From: Cardinalis cardinalis
Lineage: Eukaryota > Chordata > Aves > Passeriformes > Cardinalidae
Direction: 5' to 3'
Length of the DNA stretch: 64,000 nt
Assembly (NCBI GenBank): GCA_014549065.1
Contig: JACDOX010000009.1
Location: 9,119,192-9,183,191, forward strand
Made by a program: the position numbers and the translations under genes. The notes beneath the pieces were generated by a model. It was not told where the DNA came from, did no database searches, and saw nothing but the letters and a program-made list of their open reading frames with translations. Positions 27,766 through 40,200 of the stretch are shown here, piece after piece; the stretch's first letter is position 1; the number at the start of each line of letters is the position of its first letter.

Positions 27766-29466
27766 TCTCCCATTTTTAACCTTTTTATTATTTTAATAGA
27801 CCTTTCACAGGAAATAAAACTACATGTATTCCTGATTTTAAGTAATATATTTCAACATTAGAATTCCTCTGTCTTTAAAAAGTGAGGATGGTTTTCTATT
27901 TTAAGTGTTTGCTTTGTGTGGAGTTAGATTGAGTCACTGCTAAGCAATCCTAAGGATNTATATTTCAATATGGTATATCTCATTTAAAAAAAAATTATCA
28001 AAACCATGTCAGTCCAGTGTTGAATCCTGTGGATAGTCAGATTATTGCTTTTCATTTCTGTTACATGCCATACCCTTACCAGTGCTCATGTGTTACCTGT
28101 GACTGCTAGCAAGCTCAGCCTTGGCAGCAAGGACAAAGTATTCACTGAAGTTAAACAATCATAATTGAAAACAGTTTCTTGTTTTTATTGGGAGACTAAT
28201 CCTTGGAGCTGCCACATGAACATTTTGTTCTATTAATGCAGCAGTATGTGCTGTTAGTTGAATCCTCTTCCTTCCAGCACAGTCTGTTCTGTTGATAAAC
28301 AGAATGTTACGTCCCTCTGTCTTTGATCTGATGATGCCTGTGCCATGCTATTATTGCAATTTTTGGACATTTTTGTGTTTGCACATACCATAGAGGAAAA
28401 ATTGAGAGGCCAGGAAAGCAGAGAAAGAGAGTAGGGGGGGAATTTCTNTTAAAATTTTGATTTTTAAACATATACTCTTTCCTATTTTTCAATAATTTAT
28501 ATTGGCTTTAATTCAGAGTTTAAGACTNTGTAATGAAGAGACTGTTGCAAGGTAGATTTGAAAAAAGCTTTCCTTTTCATACAAAGAAATACAGGGGGAT
28601 ATGCAAATAAAGAGAAATTCAGTAGGTTATATGAAAACCTCTATAATTTGTTTTGAAAAGATCTCTTTCACATTTTGAGCCTGTTATTCTGATTTAAAAG
28701 TCCCTTCATGAAACACTTGTTCTACTGTAGTATTTTTTCTATTTGTGATACATTAAAAGTAGGTTAACAATANCTATGCTGTATATTTTGAGCTTTTTGT
28801 GTGGACTATGCATAGTGCAAAACACTAATGGAAGGTTTATTAAAGAAGACTATAAATTTGTTGTGTGTAGACAAAGCACTTTTATAAGTGAAAGATCAGA
28901 GTGAAATCCTTTAAATTAATACCCTTTCCAGAAAATTCAGTGTGAATGNGAAAATATTTTGTACATTTGTTTATCAACCACATAGACCTGGTGTAAAAAA
29001 TGTAATTCATCACTGTAAATTCTACTTGAGTTATTTAATATGTGAGTGAATTTTCACAGCTTTTCTTGAAAAACAACATGTGCAAAACAACGTCTGAAAA
29101 CTATGAAAAATAAATATTGTCACTGTCTAAAAAATGTTAAAATCTCTGGGAAAGAAAAGGCAGTGAATGACACTGAATTATCTAAAAATGTAAGCAATTT
29201 TTTTCATGAATTTGCAAGTCTTTGAAATGTTGTCATTTATATAAGATAATGACAAAGGTGATATATGAGTGTCTGCATCAGGATATTCCAGATTAAGCAG
29301 AACCTACTTGAAGTGGCTGTTTAAAATTACCCCTGATAGAAAATAGATTTTCTTTATTATGATAATGGATCAGGAAATCTTCTGCTGAGAATTGCAGGGA
29401 AGCTCAGTCTAAAATAGTACAGAAGTACCATTTAATATAAATATGTATTTTGTTTTTCTCTTGCAG

Positions 29467-29584
29467 GTGTGATGAATGCAGGCTTTGCTACCATTTTGGC
29501 TGTCTAGACCCTCCCTTGAAAAAGTCTCCTAAACAGACTGGCTATGGATGGATTTGTCAGGAATGTGACTCTACGTCCTCCAAA
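29467..29584 (+). CDS. PHF14: PHF14 exon: second half of the C-terminal PHD finger
   Basis: This 118-nt internal exon starts with one base that completes a split codon, followed by 39 codons, and ends on a codon boundary. It begins CDECRLCYHFGC and continues through a WICQEC block to DSTSSK. Zinc ligands visible are Cys1, Cys4, His9, Cys12, Cys30 and Cys33 of the exon, with the conserved Trp28 two residues before Cys30, which is the canonical end of a C4-H-C3 PHD finger. The first two cysteines must come from the preceding exon, outside the window. The sequence matches the final PHD finger of vertebrate PHF14 as I know it, with a Ser-to-Thr change near the end. The acceptor is a strong T-rich tract plus cag, and the donor is the perfect consensus gtaagt. 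PHF14 is a nuclear multi-PHD protein that binds histone tails and has been linked to repression of PDGF receptor alpha. Confidence 0.95.
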
Positions 29585-32500
29585 GTAAGTTAATGCACCC
29601 TAAAAATAGTTGAAGTATTCTGGTTTTCAGAGTTTTACTTAGNGTATGGAGTTTTTATGAAGTGCTGTGCATAGGTTTGTTCTGGTAGAAGGTCATAAAA
29701 TAAAGATTTCCTGTTCTCTTCAAAATAAGTATTAAAAAATCCAGAGTGTATGCAAAATGGAAATCTTCTTAGTCAGTAAAGAAAATTTTACCATGCTAGT
29801 TAAATGCTTGTTTTTGATGTGCTCTCTGTGAGAAAGGTGTGAGTACAGATACTGTATCAGCATTGGTGATATTGACAAGAAAAAGTACTTCAGGAGTACT
29901 ACAGAATACAAACCTCTAAGGACAGAGAAAATGCATGTATTCTCTAAAAAAAGGAAGGTGATTTAAATTACTAAATCTTTTTCTTTCACTGAAAATTCAT
30001 NTGAAGGTTATCAATACCTTATATTGATTGGTATGCCTTGTTCAAATATAACATTGTAAAACTAGATTTTTGACATGGATTAGCTCTTTAATAATACTAA
30101 AAGTAATAGTATTCTTTTATGGTACTGACTTTTCAAAAAATAAAGATTTTGATTCTTTGTCTGCACAGAAGCTCCTTTAGCACTGGCNTTCTTTTCTGTC
30201 ATCACCATAATCTCTGAAGAGACACTTTCCAATTTATTTCATAAGTGTATTTATACATCCCATAAGCGTATACATGCATCTGATACCTCAGTGTAAAAAT
30301 AAGAGTATTCTAAAAGTCTTCAAGATTTTTTATGTTGCTGCCACTTTGTTTGTATTTCNCAGAATCTTTTACCTAGCAAGTGCCTTGGTATTTGGATACA
30401 CAGGGACACAGCTGTGATGAGATGTTCTCATATATTACTTGTCAGCATACTTGGATACCTAAACTCTGTCATGCATTTACTTTTAAGATTGGCACATACA
30501 GACTGTTCAGGGAGTGGTATCATTTTTTGGCTTGCTAGTGTCCCTTTCCAATTGCAAAAATATGTTATTCAGTTTCCCCCTGGGGGATTAATCAAATTGT
30601 TCTTTTGTAAGGAGGTAGGGAGGCAGACACAGGAAATTAGCTGTCCACTACAGTTTGGACATCAAGCAATCTTTCTGGAATACCACTTACATGCAAGAGA
30701 CATTCCAAGAGTGAATTAAAACTGTTATTGAATTTCCATCACCTGCTTTAACTAAAATGGGGTTCTGATAACATGAGTTAAAATCTTGTGTCTCTGTGTT
30801 CTTGACTTGCAAGTAAACAGAAAAATCCAAAGGTTTGTAGTTTCNAGTTGTGTTTTTCTGGAGATTAGTACATCGTGTATCAGGTACAATTTTTTAGCTA
30901 CTTTATGAGTTAAATTAATTATGATCAACTTCACTTCTTGCAGGGTATGTGTTAATTTTAAGGTGTGTTGAAAACCTTAAATGCTTTAAAGAGTAAGCAA
31001 AATTTTTCAGTAGAATGATTGCACATTTTGTGTTAATCAATGATTATTACAAATTTTAAAAATGTTCTTGTGTCTGATTTTCATTCATAATGATTTTTAA
31101 TNAGTAAATCTAAATAAAGTCTCTTGCACTTTCAAGTACAGGCAANTGGAATTGTATTTGAGTGAATGTGTGATGAATATGAAAGATACTGAAAAAATTG
31201 TCTTGTGGGGACTCCTTGTGGTTTTCTTTAGTCACTTTCATGTAGCTTTTCTAGAAAGCTGTGAAGGGAAATTACTCTGATAAAGCTGTATTGCCCTATA
31301 TGTTCCCCAAAGCTTTTTTTGGTAGCTTTTTTCTGTTTTATACTATGCAGTGTAATAAATTTTAAAAATATGATATCAAATTAAACTCCTTTCAGCCATA
31401 CTGTGAGCCTATTTTTTAAAGGATTAGGGCTTTGTCTTGTACTCCATAATTTTCAAATTCTTTGTTCTACATGGCTTTAGGATTGTGTGTTGTATATCTG
31501 TGATTTTCTACAGCCAGGAGGAGCTGATATGATAAGGCTTTTCTACCCCTCCTCAGAGGGGGTGTTCTCTCAAATGTTCTGAGCTTCCTGGAGCTCAGAA
31601 GTGAAGAAGTATAGAGAAAGTTGGGTCATTTCCTGCACTCTGCCTGACCTGTGGATGAATTGCAAGCCTGAGCTACTGATGATTTCAGTCTCTCAGTCAC
31701 TCACTGCATCCAATTTTTGATGTGTCACAGGGAAGTTACTAGTATAGATTGTAGCAGCAAAATGAGATTGAATTTTCTGCTTTGGCCAAGGAGACTATTG
31801 TTTGGTTCTCATTCTTTTGACTTTGTTCATCTGTTTTGGTTCAGTTTAAATCACTTATAATACACATTTTAAAAATCCCCATCAATATATCTTCATTAGC
31901 ACTATAGGGCCTTGAAAAGAATTGGTAGGTAAATGACACTGTTTCAGTGACAAGAGAGGTCATAGTCCTGAGCTTATAAGGGCTGTTAGTTTTTACTTCC
32001 AATTATGAAATTCAATTTTAGATTTTCAGGAAAAGTTGCATTCTGCTGACAGCAAATAATNCTATTTTATTTTCAGATTTTGCCAAGCACTTGCAGGTGT
32101 CAGCAGTACAAGGCATGTAATTTAGCAGTAGTAAACATGTGATTTAAATTGTTATCTAGCACAGACATTGGACATGCTACTTCCATTTCGCTCATCCTAG
32201 TTGCAGGACTCTCCAGCAATTGTGTCAGTTTTTCCACCAGTNTAGCATATTCCCATATTACCCTGCCTGTCAAATAATAGACAGACAGTGACTTTGCTGT
32301 AGGGCACGAGGGCAACAGCTTCTCTGCTGGTAATACTTGCTGTCACTTCTTTGGAATGGGTGATGCTCACTACTAAGGTCTGACAAGCTCTCTCATCTCA
32401 AAAACATTGTAGATTTTGTTATATCACATGAAAGTTGAAATAAACTTATAGGGTCTCCATTTCTATAACATTGTCCATTCAGCCTGTGAAGGGATTACAG

Positions 32501-35500
32501 TGCACTTTCAGGACTGCCAAANAGCCCTGTAAATCATTATTTTCCTGGTATTTTTTATTAGTGGTATTCAGGCTTAATATAGACACTTGTTTCAACTTCT
32601 TTTAGTTGAATTTAAGATAAATAGAATGTAAACCAAATAATTCAATATCATGACATGGTAATATTTGGTAAGAATAAATGTGGTGTGACCATTTTTTCAA
32701 CTATGTACAATAAGGTCTTACTATGAAGTCTCTTTAATATTAGATGTGAGCTTCTTTCTATTGCCTTCCAGTGAAAAAATACTGTTTGAAGTATCTCCTT
32801 CAATTTTAAACTTTAGCAAGGACCAAGGCAGTAAGGAATTTAATCATATTATCATGGTGGTTGCACTGACCATGCTAGTTAAGTTTCTGTCTGCTCATCT
32901 TTGCATGTAATCTGTTTTGCAAAACATTGCAGAGTGTATGTGTCAGGTCATTATTTGAGTGCTGCAGGATCAGCTGCCTCATCTCTAGACTTCTGTTTAG
33001 TTTCCTTCTATTTAATTTCTTTACTGTACTGCATTTTTTCAGTGAAAATAAATTGTCAATATACATGTCAGCATGGAATTCTCATCTAAACCCCTCAGGA
33101 AATATTTTCTAGATCTGCAAATACACAACACACCAACCCTGGCAAGTAATATATTTTTGTACACATTTTGTGTTCAGAAGAAATCATGGATGCTTTTGCT
33201 TATTAGCCATGTAGAAGCATTTCTTTGGGTATATTTTGCTTTCACACTGTGAATATGCAAATGTATTTGGACACTGTAATATTACATTATTAAATGTTTG
33301 AAATAATATTTTAAGTTTAAAATAATTTTTAATATGTAATATGTATTTCAAACCTTTAACTTTGATCAGATGAAAAGAAGAAGTGCACAATTCAATTCCT
33401 GTAGTCCATGGAATTTTATTCTAATCAGAAACAAAGTTGGTGATTAAGAAAGTCTGTGAGGAGTGCAGAAGTGTCGGATCTACTCCTGCATTGTGCAGAT
33501 GGCAATCTTGTTATGGTTTGTGGAATTTTATCTTTTTCACTATGACTTTTCTCCAGACATGGGAAGCATTTCCTCACACGTGTAGTTTCACACAAGTGTG
33601 TTGAAAATTAAACAATGAACCCAAAGATGTAACGTTAACCTCCCAAAATTTAGGAAATATGAAAGTAGCGGTGGCATGCAGTGCTTTAAGTGCTTTTTTG
33701 GCTATGTGTGACTTTGCAGCCTTTAATCACTTCATGCTATGATTTTTTAATTTTCTTTCATAAGACCCCTGCCTTTTCTTATTTAGCTGTTGGGGGTCGC
33801 TAAAAGGGATTCATTTGGGTTGAGAATTAGAAGAAAGTCTGTTTTTAAGGTTTGCAAGGATGAGAACCAAAGCAATCATTTCAGAACTGGGGAAAAAAAG
33901 GAGTTTGACCTTATGTTTGAAGTAGTTGAGTTGTTACCAACAAATTGATTTTTATCTTTGTCTCACCTCAGAGCTGCTGTGAGTGCTGGGCAAAATTAAC
34001 ATTTTCAAATGATTGGTAATTTTTTCTCCTCGTTTACTCTTGCCCAACTTGGATCCCTTGGCCCAACCTGTAAAAATGCAGAATTCTCTGAGTTGAAGTG
34101 GGGGACAGTGTGTATGTATACACAAGAAAACCCTATTTGAATGTAACACATGAGGCTGGCATGTAGTAGTAATATAGTGCTTAATCTTGCCGTAAATATG
34201 TTTTACATGNGCTTATTTTATCATTCAATACAATGCAATTTTACATAGTTATGTCTAAAATACATTTTAAAAAATATGGAAAAAAATCTGTACAGGCCTT
34301 TTGAATTAATTCAGACTTGCTTCAGTTGTACATTCTGACAAAGGATGGCCCTCGTTTCGTGCCCTTAAATCACAGAGATTGTTGCACCTTCTTTGAGAAC
34401 AGAACNTAGAAGCAAATGTACTGCCATCATGGAACCCAGCATTGCAGCTGAAAAATGATAAAAGAATACTCCTAATAAATCTGCTTGCTGCTTCAAGCAG
34501 AACATACTATAATGGGAAAAAAATGTTCAGTTTCTATGCAACATTTTTCAGCCAGAACTTAGAAGTATTTTAAGGTAGTTTACAGAAAAATTACATAGTG
34601 GAGTTCACTAATTGTATTTGTCTTCTACACATGTGAATATTATGATCTATGTTTTGATATGGTCATAAAGAGTGATAGAGTTAGACATTTTTGGTTTTAT
34701 TTATATATTTTAAAGTTTCTTGAGGAGAGTTTAACACTTTCGTTTCTGTGTGATGTAGAAAGAAAGATGTTTTTTAATATAGCAACTGGGTAATATTTAG
34801 TTATTTTGAAGTCATTGTTGTCTTCCTAGGTTTGTGAGGAGCAGTAAAACATTGTACCTGGAGTGATTTCTTTAAAATTGAACAAGAGAAAATAAACCAA
34901 ATCTGTAAGGCCGTATGAAAATTTAACAAGTCCTTACACCACTTATGTCCTGTTTTAAGAACTTNGCACAGAAATGGGTTTCACTACCAAGATGGTTAAA
35001 AAAGAAGGGTGAACTTCTAGTGTATTGCAATATCACCTGGCTGAAGTATTGCCAAATGTGTTTTAATATTTGCTTCCCAGGTATCATATTTAAAAAAAAT
35101 GGGTTGGCACAGCCTCTGTTATTTTCTGGCAAACAGGTACAATACATCTATGTAATGAATAATTTATANCATAAAATGTTCCAAAAATAATCAGCCTTGA
35201 AATTAACTTAAGTTGGGACTTGATTTATGAATAGTGAATAAGTTAGTTGGTAGTAAATCCCCAAATTAATCCAAAAACTCAGATGCACTTAGTTGGCAGA
35301 AGATTCCCATAGTCTAGGTGGGAGGCTTAGGTTTTAATAAAAAAAAATGGTTAAGCACTGGAAAGTATTTGTGGAACAGATGGTTACTTTTAGTATTTTA
35401 ATTCTTCTCTGCATCAAAATCAATTTTAACAGTTCAAATATTTCCTGGTGCTGACTGCCAGATCCTCATCATGGGCTTCTAGTGCTTGAACTTTTTGGGT

Positions 35501-35924
35501 GCAGCTTAACTGTATTAAAAAGATGGCCAGAAAATAAAAAATACAATATAGCATTGTCTTTCACATGAAAAAACATCATCTGNAAAAGTCTCTCTTTGAA
35601 AGGTGATAGTGCAGCTAATACCAGCCAGATGTTTAAAGAATGAAGAAATTTGAATATAGGGCTATTTTTTAAAATATATCATTGTTGTTTCAAATGCAAA
35701 ACCAAAATTCTGATTCTGAAAGATAACACTGGGATAGATCAAAAAAGTAATGTAAAAATAAATTGCCAATTCAGAGTGCAAAGTAAAATACATTTTTTTT
35801 TGCATTAAACTTTGACAAAAAACAGCAGTTAAAATAAACCTGCTAAGAGTCTCTTTTCCCTGTGGTATGTTCTTAGAAAATTGAGATTTCAATATGCACT
35901 GCAGTTTTAAATTACACTTTTTTG

Positions 35925-35961
35925 TAAAAAAGAAAAAAAAGAAAAAGAGAAAGAAAAAGAG
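35925..35961. repeat. Poly-purine (A/G) tract
   Basis: Thirty-seven bases contain only A and G, as A-runs broken by single G. This may be the decayed A-tail of a retroelement or a simple repeat. No adjacent element was recognised on its left side. Confidence 0.8.
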
Positions 35962-36389
35962 TCATTTTAGTGGCACTTGGTCCAAAAATTTTTTTCTTTA
36001 TAAGTTCATTTTCTTCCCTCTATTTTTTGTTATGCAGAAGAAGGAAGAAATCCCTTGCTGCTTACCTTCATTTGCTCTTTTTCATAAACAACCCAGCAAT
36101 ACAGAGTTTTCTCAAAGCTGAAACTTTGCACAATGTTCNTTGTTTTGGTGTGAGAGCAATAGTTCTTCACAAACTGCTCCATCCAGCTTGTGTCCCTCTC
36201 TACNGGGACACACTCACTCAGTCCTTCAGGTTTAGACTGCTCCAGTGGGTTCCTAAGTTCCAGCACACCTGCTCCAGAGTGGGCTCCTCTCTCCACGGGG
36301 ACACAGCTCCTGCCAGGAGCCTGATCCAGCACAGGCTTCCCACAGGATCACGTCCTTCTTTGGGCATTCACCTGCTCTGGTGTGGGGCT

Positions 36390-36549
36390 CCTCCATGGAC
36401 TGCGGGTGGATCTCTGCATCCCTGTGACCCTCCATGGGCTGTGGGTGGATCTCTGTGTCCCTGTGACCCTCCTTGGGCCGTGGGTGGATCTCTGCATCCC
36501 TCTGACCCTCCATGGGCTGTGGGTGGATCTCTGCATCCCTGTGACCCTG
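36390..36549. repeat. 39-bp minisatellite (at least 4 units, cut by gap)
   Basis: Four consecutive 39-base units start at 36390, 36429, 36468 and 36507. Each contains the words tgtgggtggatctctgcatc or a close variant, and differences are only a few substitutions per unit. A fifth unit begins just before the assembly gap. Since 39 is a multiple of three, each strand translates to a 13-residue repeat in every open frame. The array probably continues in the gap. Confidence 0.95.
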
Positions 36550-37260
36550 NNNNNNNNNNNNNNNNNNNNNNNNNNNNNNNNNNNNNNNNNNNNNNNNNNN
36601 NNNNNNNNNNNNNNNNNNNNNNNNNNNNNNNNNNNNNNNNNNNNNNNNNNNNNNNNNNNNNNNNNNNNNNNNNNNNNNNNNNNNNNNNNNNNNNNNNNNN
36701 NNNNNNNNNNNNNNNNNNNNNNNNNNNNNNNNNNNNNNNNNNNNNNNNNNNNNNNNNNNNNNNNNNNNNNNNNNNNNNNNNNNNNNNNNNNNNNNNNNNN
36801 NNNNNNNNNNNNNNNNNNNNNNNNNNNNNNNNNNNNNNNNNNNNNNNNNNNNNNNNNNNNNNNNNNNNNNNNNNNNNNNNNNNNNNNNNNNNNNNNNNNN
36901 NNNNNNNNNNNNNNNNNNNNNNNNNNNNNNNNNNNNNNNNNNNNNNNNNNNNNNNNNNNNNNNNNNNNNNNNNNNNNNNNNNNNNNNNNNNNNNNNNNNN
37001 NNNNNNNNNNNNNNNNNNNNNNNNNNNNNNNNNNNNNNNNNNNNNNNNNNNNNNNNNNNNNNNNNNNNNNNNNNNNNNNNNNNNNNNNNNNNNNNNNNNN
37101 NNNNNNNNNNNNNNNNNNNNNNNNNNNNNNNNNNNNNNNNNNNNNNNNNNNNNNNNNNNNNNNNNNNNNNNNNNNNNNNNNNNNNNNNNNNNNNNNNNNN
37201 NNNNNNNNNNNNNNNNNNNNNNNNNNNNNNNNNNNNNNNNNNNNNNNNNNNNNNNNNNNN
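36550..37260. other. Assembly gap (711 N)
   Basis: An uninterrupted run of N directly follows the 39-bp minisatellite. On the right the sequence resumes with two related ccatgggctgc units, so collapse or failed assembly of the tandem array is the likely cause. The true length is unknown. Confidence 0.98.
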
Positions 37261-40200
37261 CCATGGGCTGCACCATGGGCTGCAGGGGAATCCAGCTCAG
37301 GCGCCTGGAGCACCCCCTGTCCCTCTGCCCTCTGCAGAGCTGTTCTTCTCACTCCTTTCTCCAGGTGCTGTTGTGCAGGTTTTTCCTGCTTCTTAAGTAC
37401 ATTATTCTTGAGTACATTATCCATGTTGCTGATGGGCCCAGCCTTGCCCAGCAGTGTGTCCCCTCTTGGAGCCAGGTGGAGTTGGCTCCATCAGATGGAG
37501 GAGAAGTTTCTGGTGCCTTCTAAAAGAAGCCGCTTCTGTAGCCCTCTGCCCTGCTGCCAAAACCTTGCCACACAAACACAATACAAAAATGAAGCAAATT
37601 TATTTTTATGAGGCTTTGTATTACACAAATCAATTTATGACTGAGGTAGTTATACTTTTCAAAAGTGGTCTTGATCATTTTGCTTTGTTGTGATGAAAAA
37701 TATATTACTGAAGTAAAAAGCTGGATGTCTGAAANTAGAAACAAACTTGTTCATTGACTATTGCTTTGGTTAAAATACACACCCAAGTCCAATTGCCAGT
37801 GGAACATTTAAGAGATACCTGATTAATATATTACTGGAAACAAACCATAAACAGTGTCGAGGTTGTACATTTTTAATGCACATAATCTAAACATACACAT
37901 AATCTAATATTTAAATGACTAAAGCTCTAGTTTATGTATAATAAATATTACTTACTCTAAGACAGTGGATAAGGAAGCAAAATCTCTTCATGGGCAGCTG
38001 TTCAAAATGCTGCTGCTACTCTGTACCTTCTTTAGGTTATGCTTCTAAGAAAATCTGCTTACAGTTATGGTTTATCTGGGTAATAGCTCTGCTGCTGAAT
38101 CGTGACTTACTCTTCCTAAGCCATGACAAAATGAAATTACAGCCTACGTGGCCTGTTGCTGTAGTACTGAGTGGCAGGAAATCTCTGCTGGGAGCTAGCT
38201 GCAGTTGGGAAAAATTCANAAATCACCTAGTGTCATGATTGAAATAAAGCCACCAAGTGTGGTTTTATGCTAACGCAGTGTGAGAGAATAAAAAAACAAA
38301 AGCAGTTTTTGAGCTCTGAGCAGCACAGCACAANAAGGAAGATTTTATACATCCTCTTTGGTGTGCACCTGTGCATATTCTCAAAGAATGTGAGAAGGCT
38401 GAAAGAGGAGTAGTGTNTAGGAAGGACGAAATAATCAAGGTTACTTGCACCTTACAGAACTGTAGGCTTTCTCTTTCTTGCTTGTGAAATTTGATTTCTA
38501 GGTATGAACAATATTGGGAAGCATTGTGACAGTGAATTTTGTATATTGAAGGTGGTATATTGAAATGTAAAAGACAGGAAATACTGTTTTTAATGCAAAT
38601 TTTCTCCATTTTACATTCCTTTTCAAGCGAAGTCACAAAAGGAAGATANGTATGTGTCGCAGTTGCTTCGTGGTAGCTTCCAAAGAATCGTCGCTTACAG
38701 CACTGATGTACATTCAGATTTACTTTGTCAATCCAGTTTTCTTCCTACTTCTAGAGTTCCTAAAATAAGGAGCTCTTTGGGTATTGATAATTAGGGACTT
38801 CATGCTGACAGTGGAGCCATAAACAAATTTAGCAATAAATTGTAATTGATCATCACTACTTTCCANTAATAATCAGTTTGGAAATTTAGATTGTTATACT
38901 TAGTTAGTAGAATGTGTTGAATTTGGTAATGTCTGGGAAAAAAGTANGAATAAAAAGCTTGTAACGGACTTGAATTTTTAAACCTTTTGGGTCTTGATTA
39001 AATTATTGGGTTAGATGAGATAGGCTTCCAGGAGAGCAGTATTAAAAAAANCCCCACATTTCCATTGTGAGTAATCTTGTTTGATTTGAATATTCATCAA
39101 GAATTAAGTAGTCAGCAGGAGATTGCAAGGTGTGTGCTTTGCGATGACATAAACAGGGACTCCTGATGTGCAAAGGTATGTCTGGAGGCTGGTGGCATCC
39201 TGTTGCACCCTAATGTTGCAAAGTGCTGTTCTGTTTCTTCCAGATTTCTGAGATAAATTGCTTAACCTAGGAATATATTTCTTGTCTTATGTTTTACATA
39301 GAACTAGAAGGTATGTAATTAAAGAAGAACTATTTATTTTAATTCCTCATTAGTCCAGCTTTATTACCTTGCAAATTATTTTAGCATATCACCTGTAATC
39401 ATATGCTGTATGACAGAAGAAGGCTTAGATCTTTAATTGTTCCTCTATGTATAAGATTTGAACACATTATCATAGTTACTCAATTAAGTGCTTATGTTTA
39501 CTCTCAAGGTTGATTATATTTTCAAGTCTTTCAAAGAAATGTAACCATACATGTCACTTTAAGTAATGTGTCACTCATCAGTATAAATTGCTAATGCTAC
39601 CTGGGCAAAATCTAATCATATTGAACAAGGAAAGAGAAAAGTGAGGGAGAAAANCCAAAAAAAGTGCCATTTTACGAAATGCTAGGCAAGTAATGGATTT
39701 TAGTACAGTCAAGATTTGCTTTTCGTCGTCATGTTAGATAGTGGAAGTGAGGTTCAGTTGCCATTCTTAAACAGAAATTCTCTTAGTGGTAGCCACATTT
39801 AATCACATTTCCCAGAACACAGCTGGATATTGCCAATTCGTGCTGTGTCAGCCACTTTCTCTGCAAAGGAGTGTCTCATCACTTGGATTTTAGCATTCTG
39901 TAGCAGAAAAGTTCCATCCTCTTGAAATTGGCTCAGCAGATAGCTTGTGTGGGAATATAACTGCAAGAGCATTACAATCAGTTCTACCAAGAAAATGCAC
40001 AACTATTATATGGAATTTTAAGATGGCTTTTGAAAATATTTTCACAAAACCTTTAAAATGTATAGTGCATTGTTAAATTCTAGTAGCAATTAAGTTTATC
40101 TTAGATTTTTTAGTANATGTGGCTTTGGTAACCGCTGAAAATTATTATCTGGTTCAGTGGTTTGAAACATCTTTGTGCATGTTTGAAAAGTCTTAAATAT

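Larger units (their letters stand above)
1..29466 (+). other. PHF14: PHF14 intron (3' part) upstream of the PHD exon
   Basis: This is non-coding, AT-rich sequence ending in a pyrimidine-rich tract and a consensus acceptor (ttttctcttgcag) at 29466. The exon that should carry the first half of the PHD finger (first zinc-ligand pair) is not visible, so the intron begins before the window. It contains two minus-strand CR1 fragments, a MIR-like fragment, a (CT)n microsatellite and homopolymer tracts, listed separately. The stretches 1-4220, 4743-11342, 11961-21955, 22005-27673 and 27766-29446 otherwise show only short, overlapping, stop-interrupted frames with no recognisable protein and no RNA gene that I can identify. 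Some segments (near 2220, 14300 and 25600) have the look of conserved non-coding DNA and are treated as findings. Assignment to PHF14 rests on the downstream exon. Confidence 0.8.
36140..37582. mobile_element. GC-rich avian interspersed element (possibly LTR-type) with internal minisatellite
   Basis: This segment is much richer in GC than its flanks. It contains word blocks that I recall from a common avian repeat: cctgctctggtgtggggctc, gggctgcaggggaatc, gcctggagcacc, ctgcagagctgttcttctc, ccagccttgcccagcag and ccaaaaccttgccacacaaa. It may be a solo LTR or non-autonomous LTR element, but I cannot name the family, see clear target-site duplications or find viral genes. The long open frames crossing it come from the tandem repeat (period divisible by three, no stop in the unit) and the run of Ns; they should not be annotated as proteins. 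Boundaries are approximate. Strand is not assigned. Confidence 0.6.

Noticed and set aside
35970..37611. Very long ORFs (up to 517 codons) on both strands
   Set aside because: Most of their length is the N gap, and the rest is a 39-bp repeat whose period keeps frames open.
38265..38636. Minus-strand ORF of 123 codons
   Set aside because: No recognisable similarity, contains ambiguous bases and has chance-like composition.
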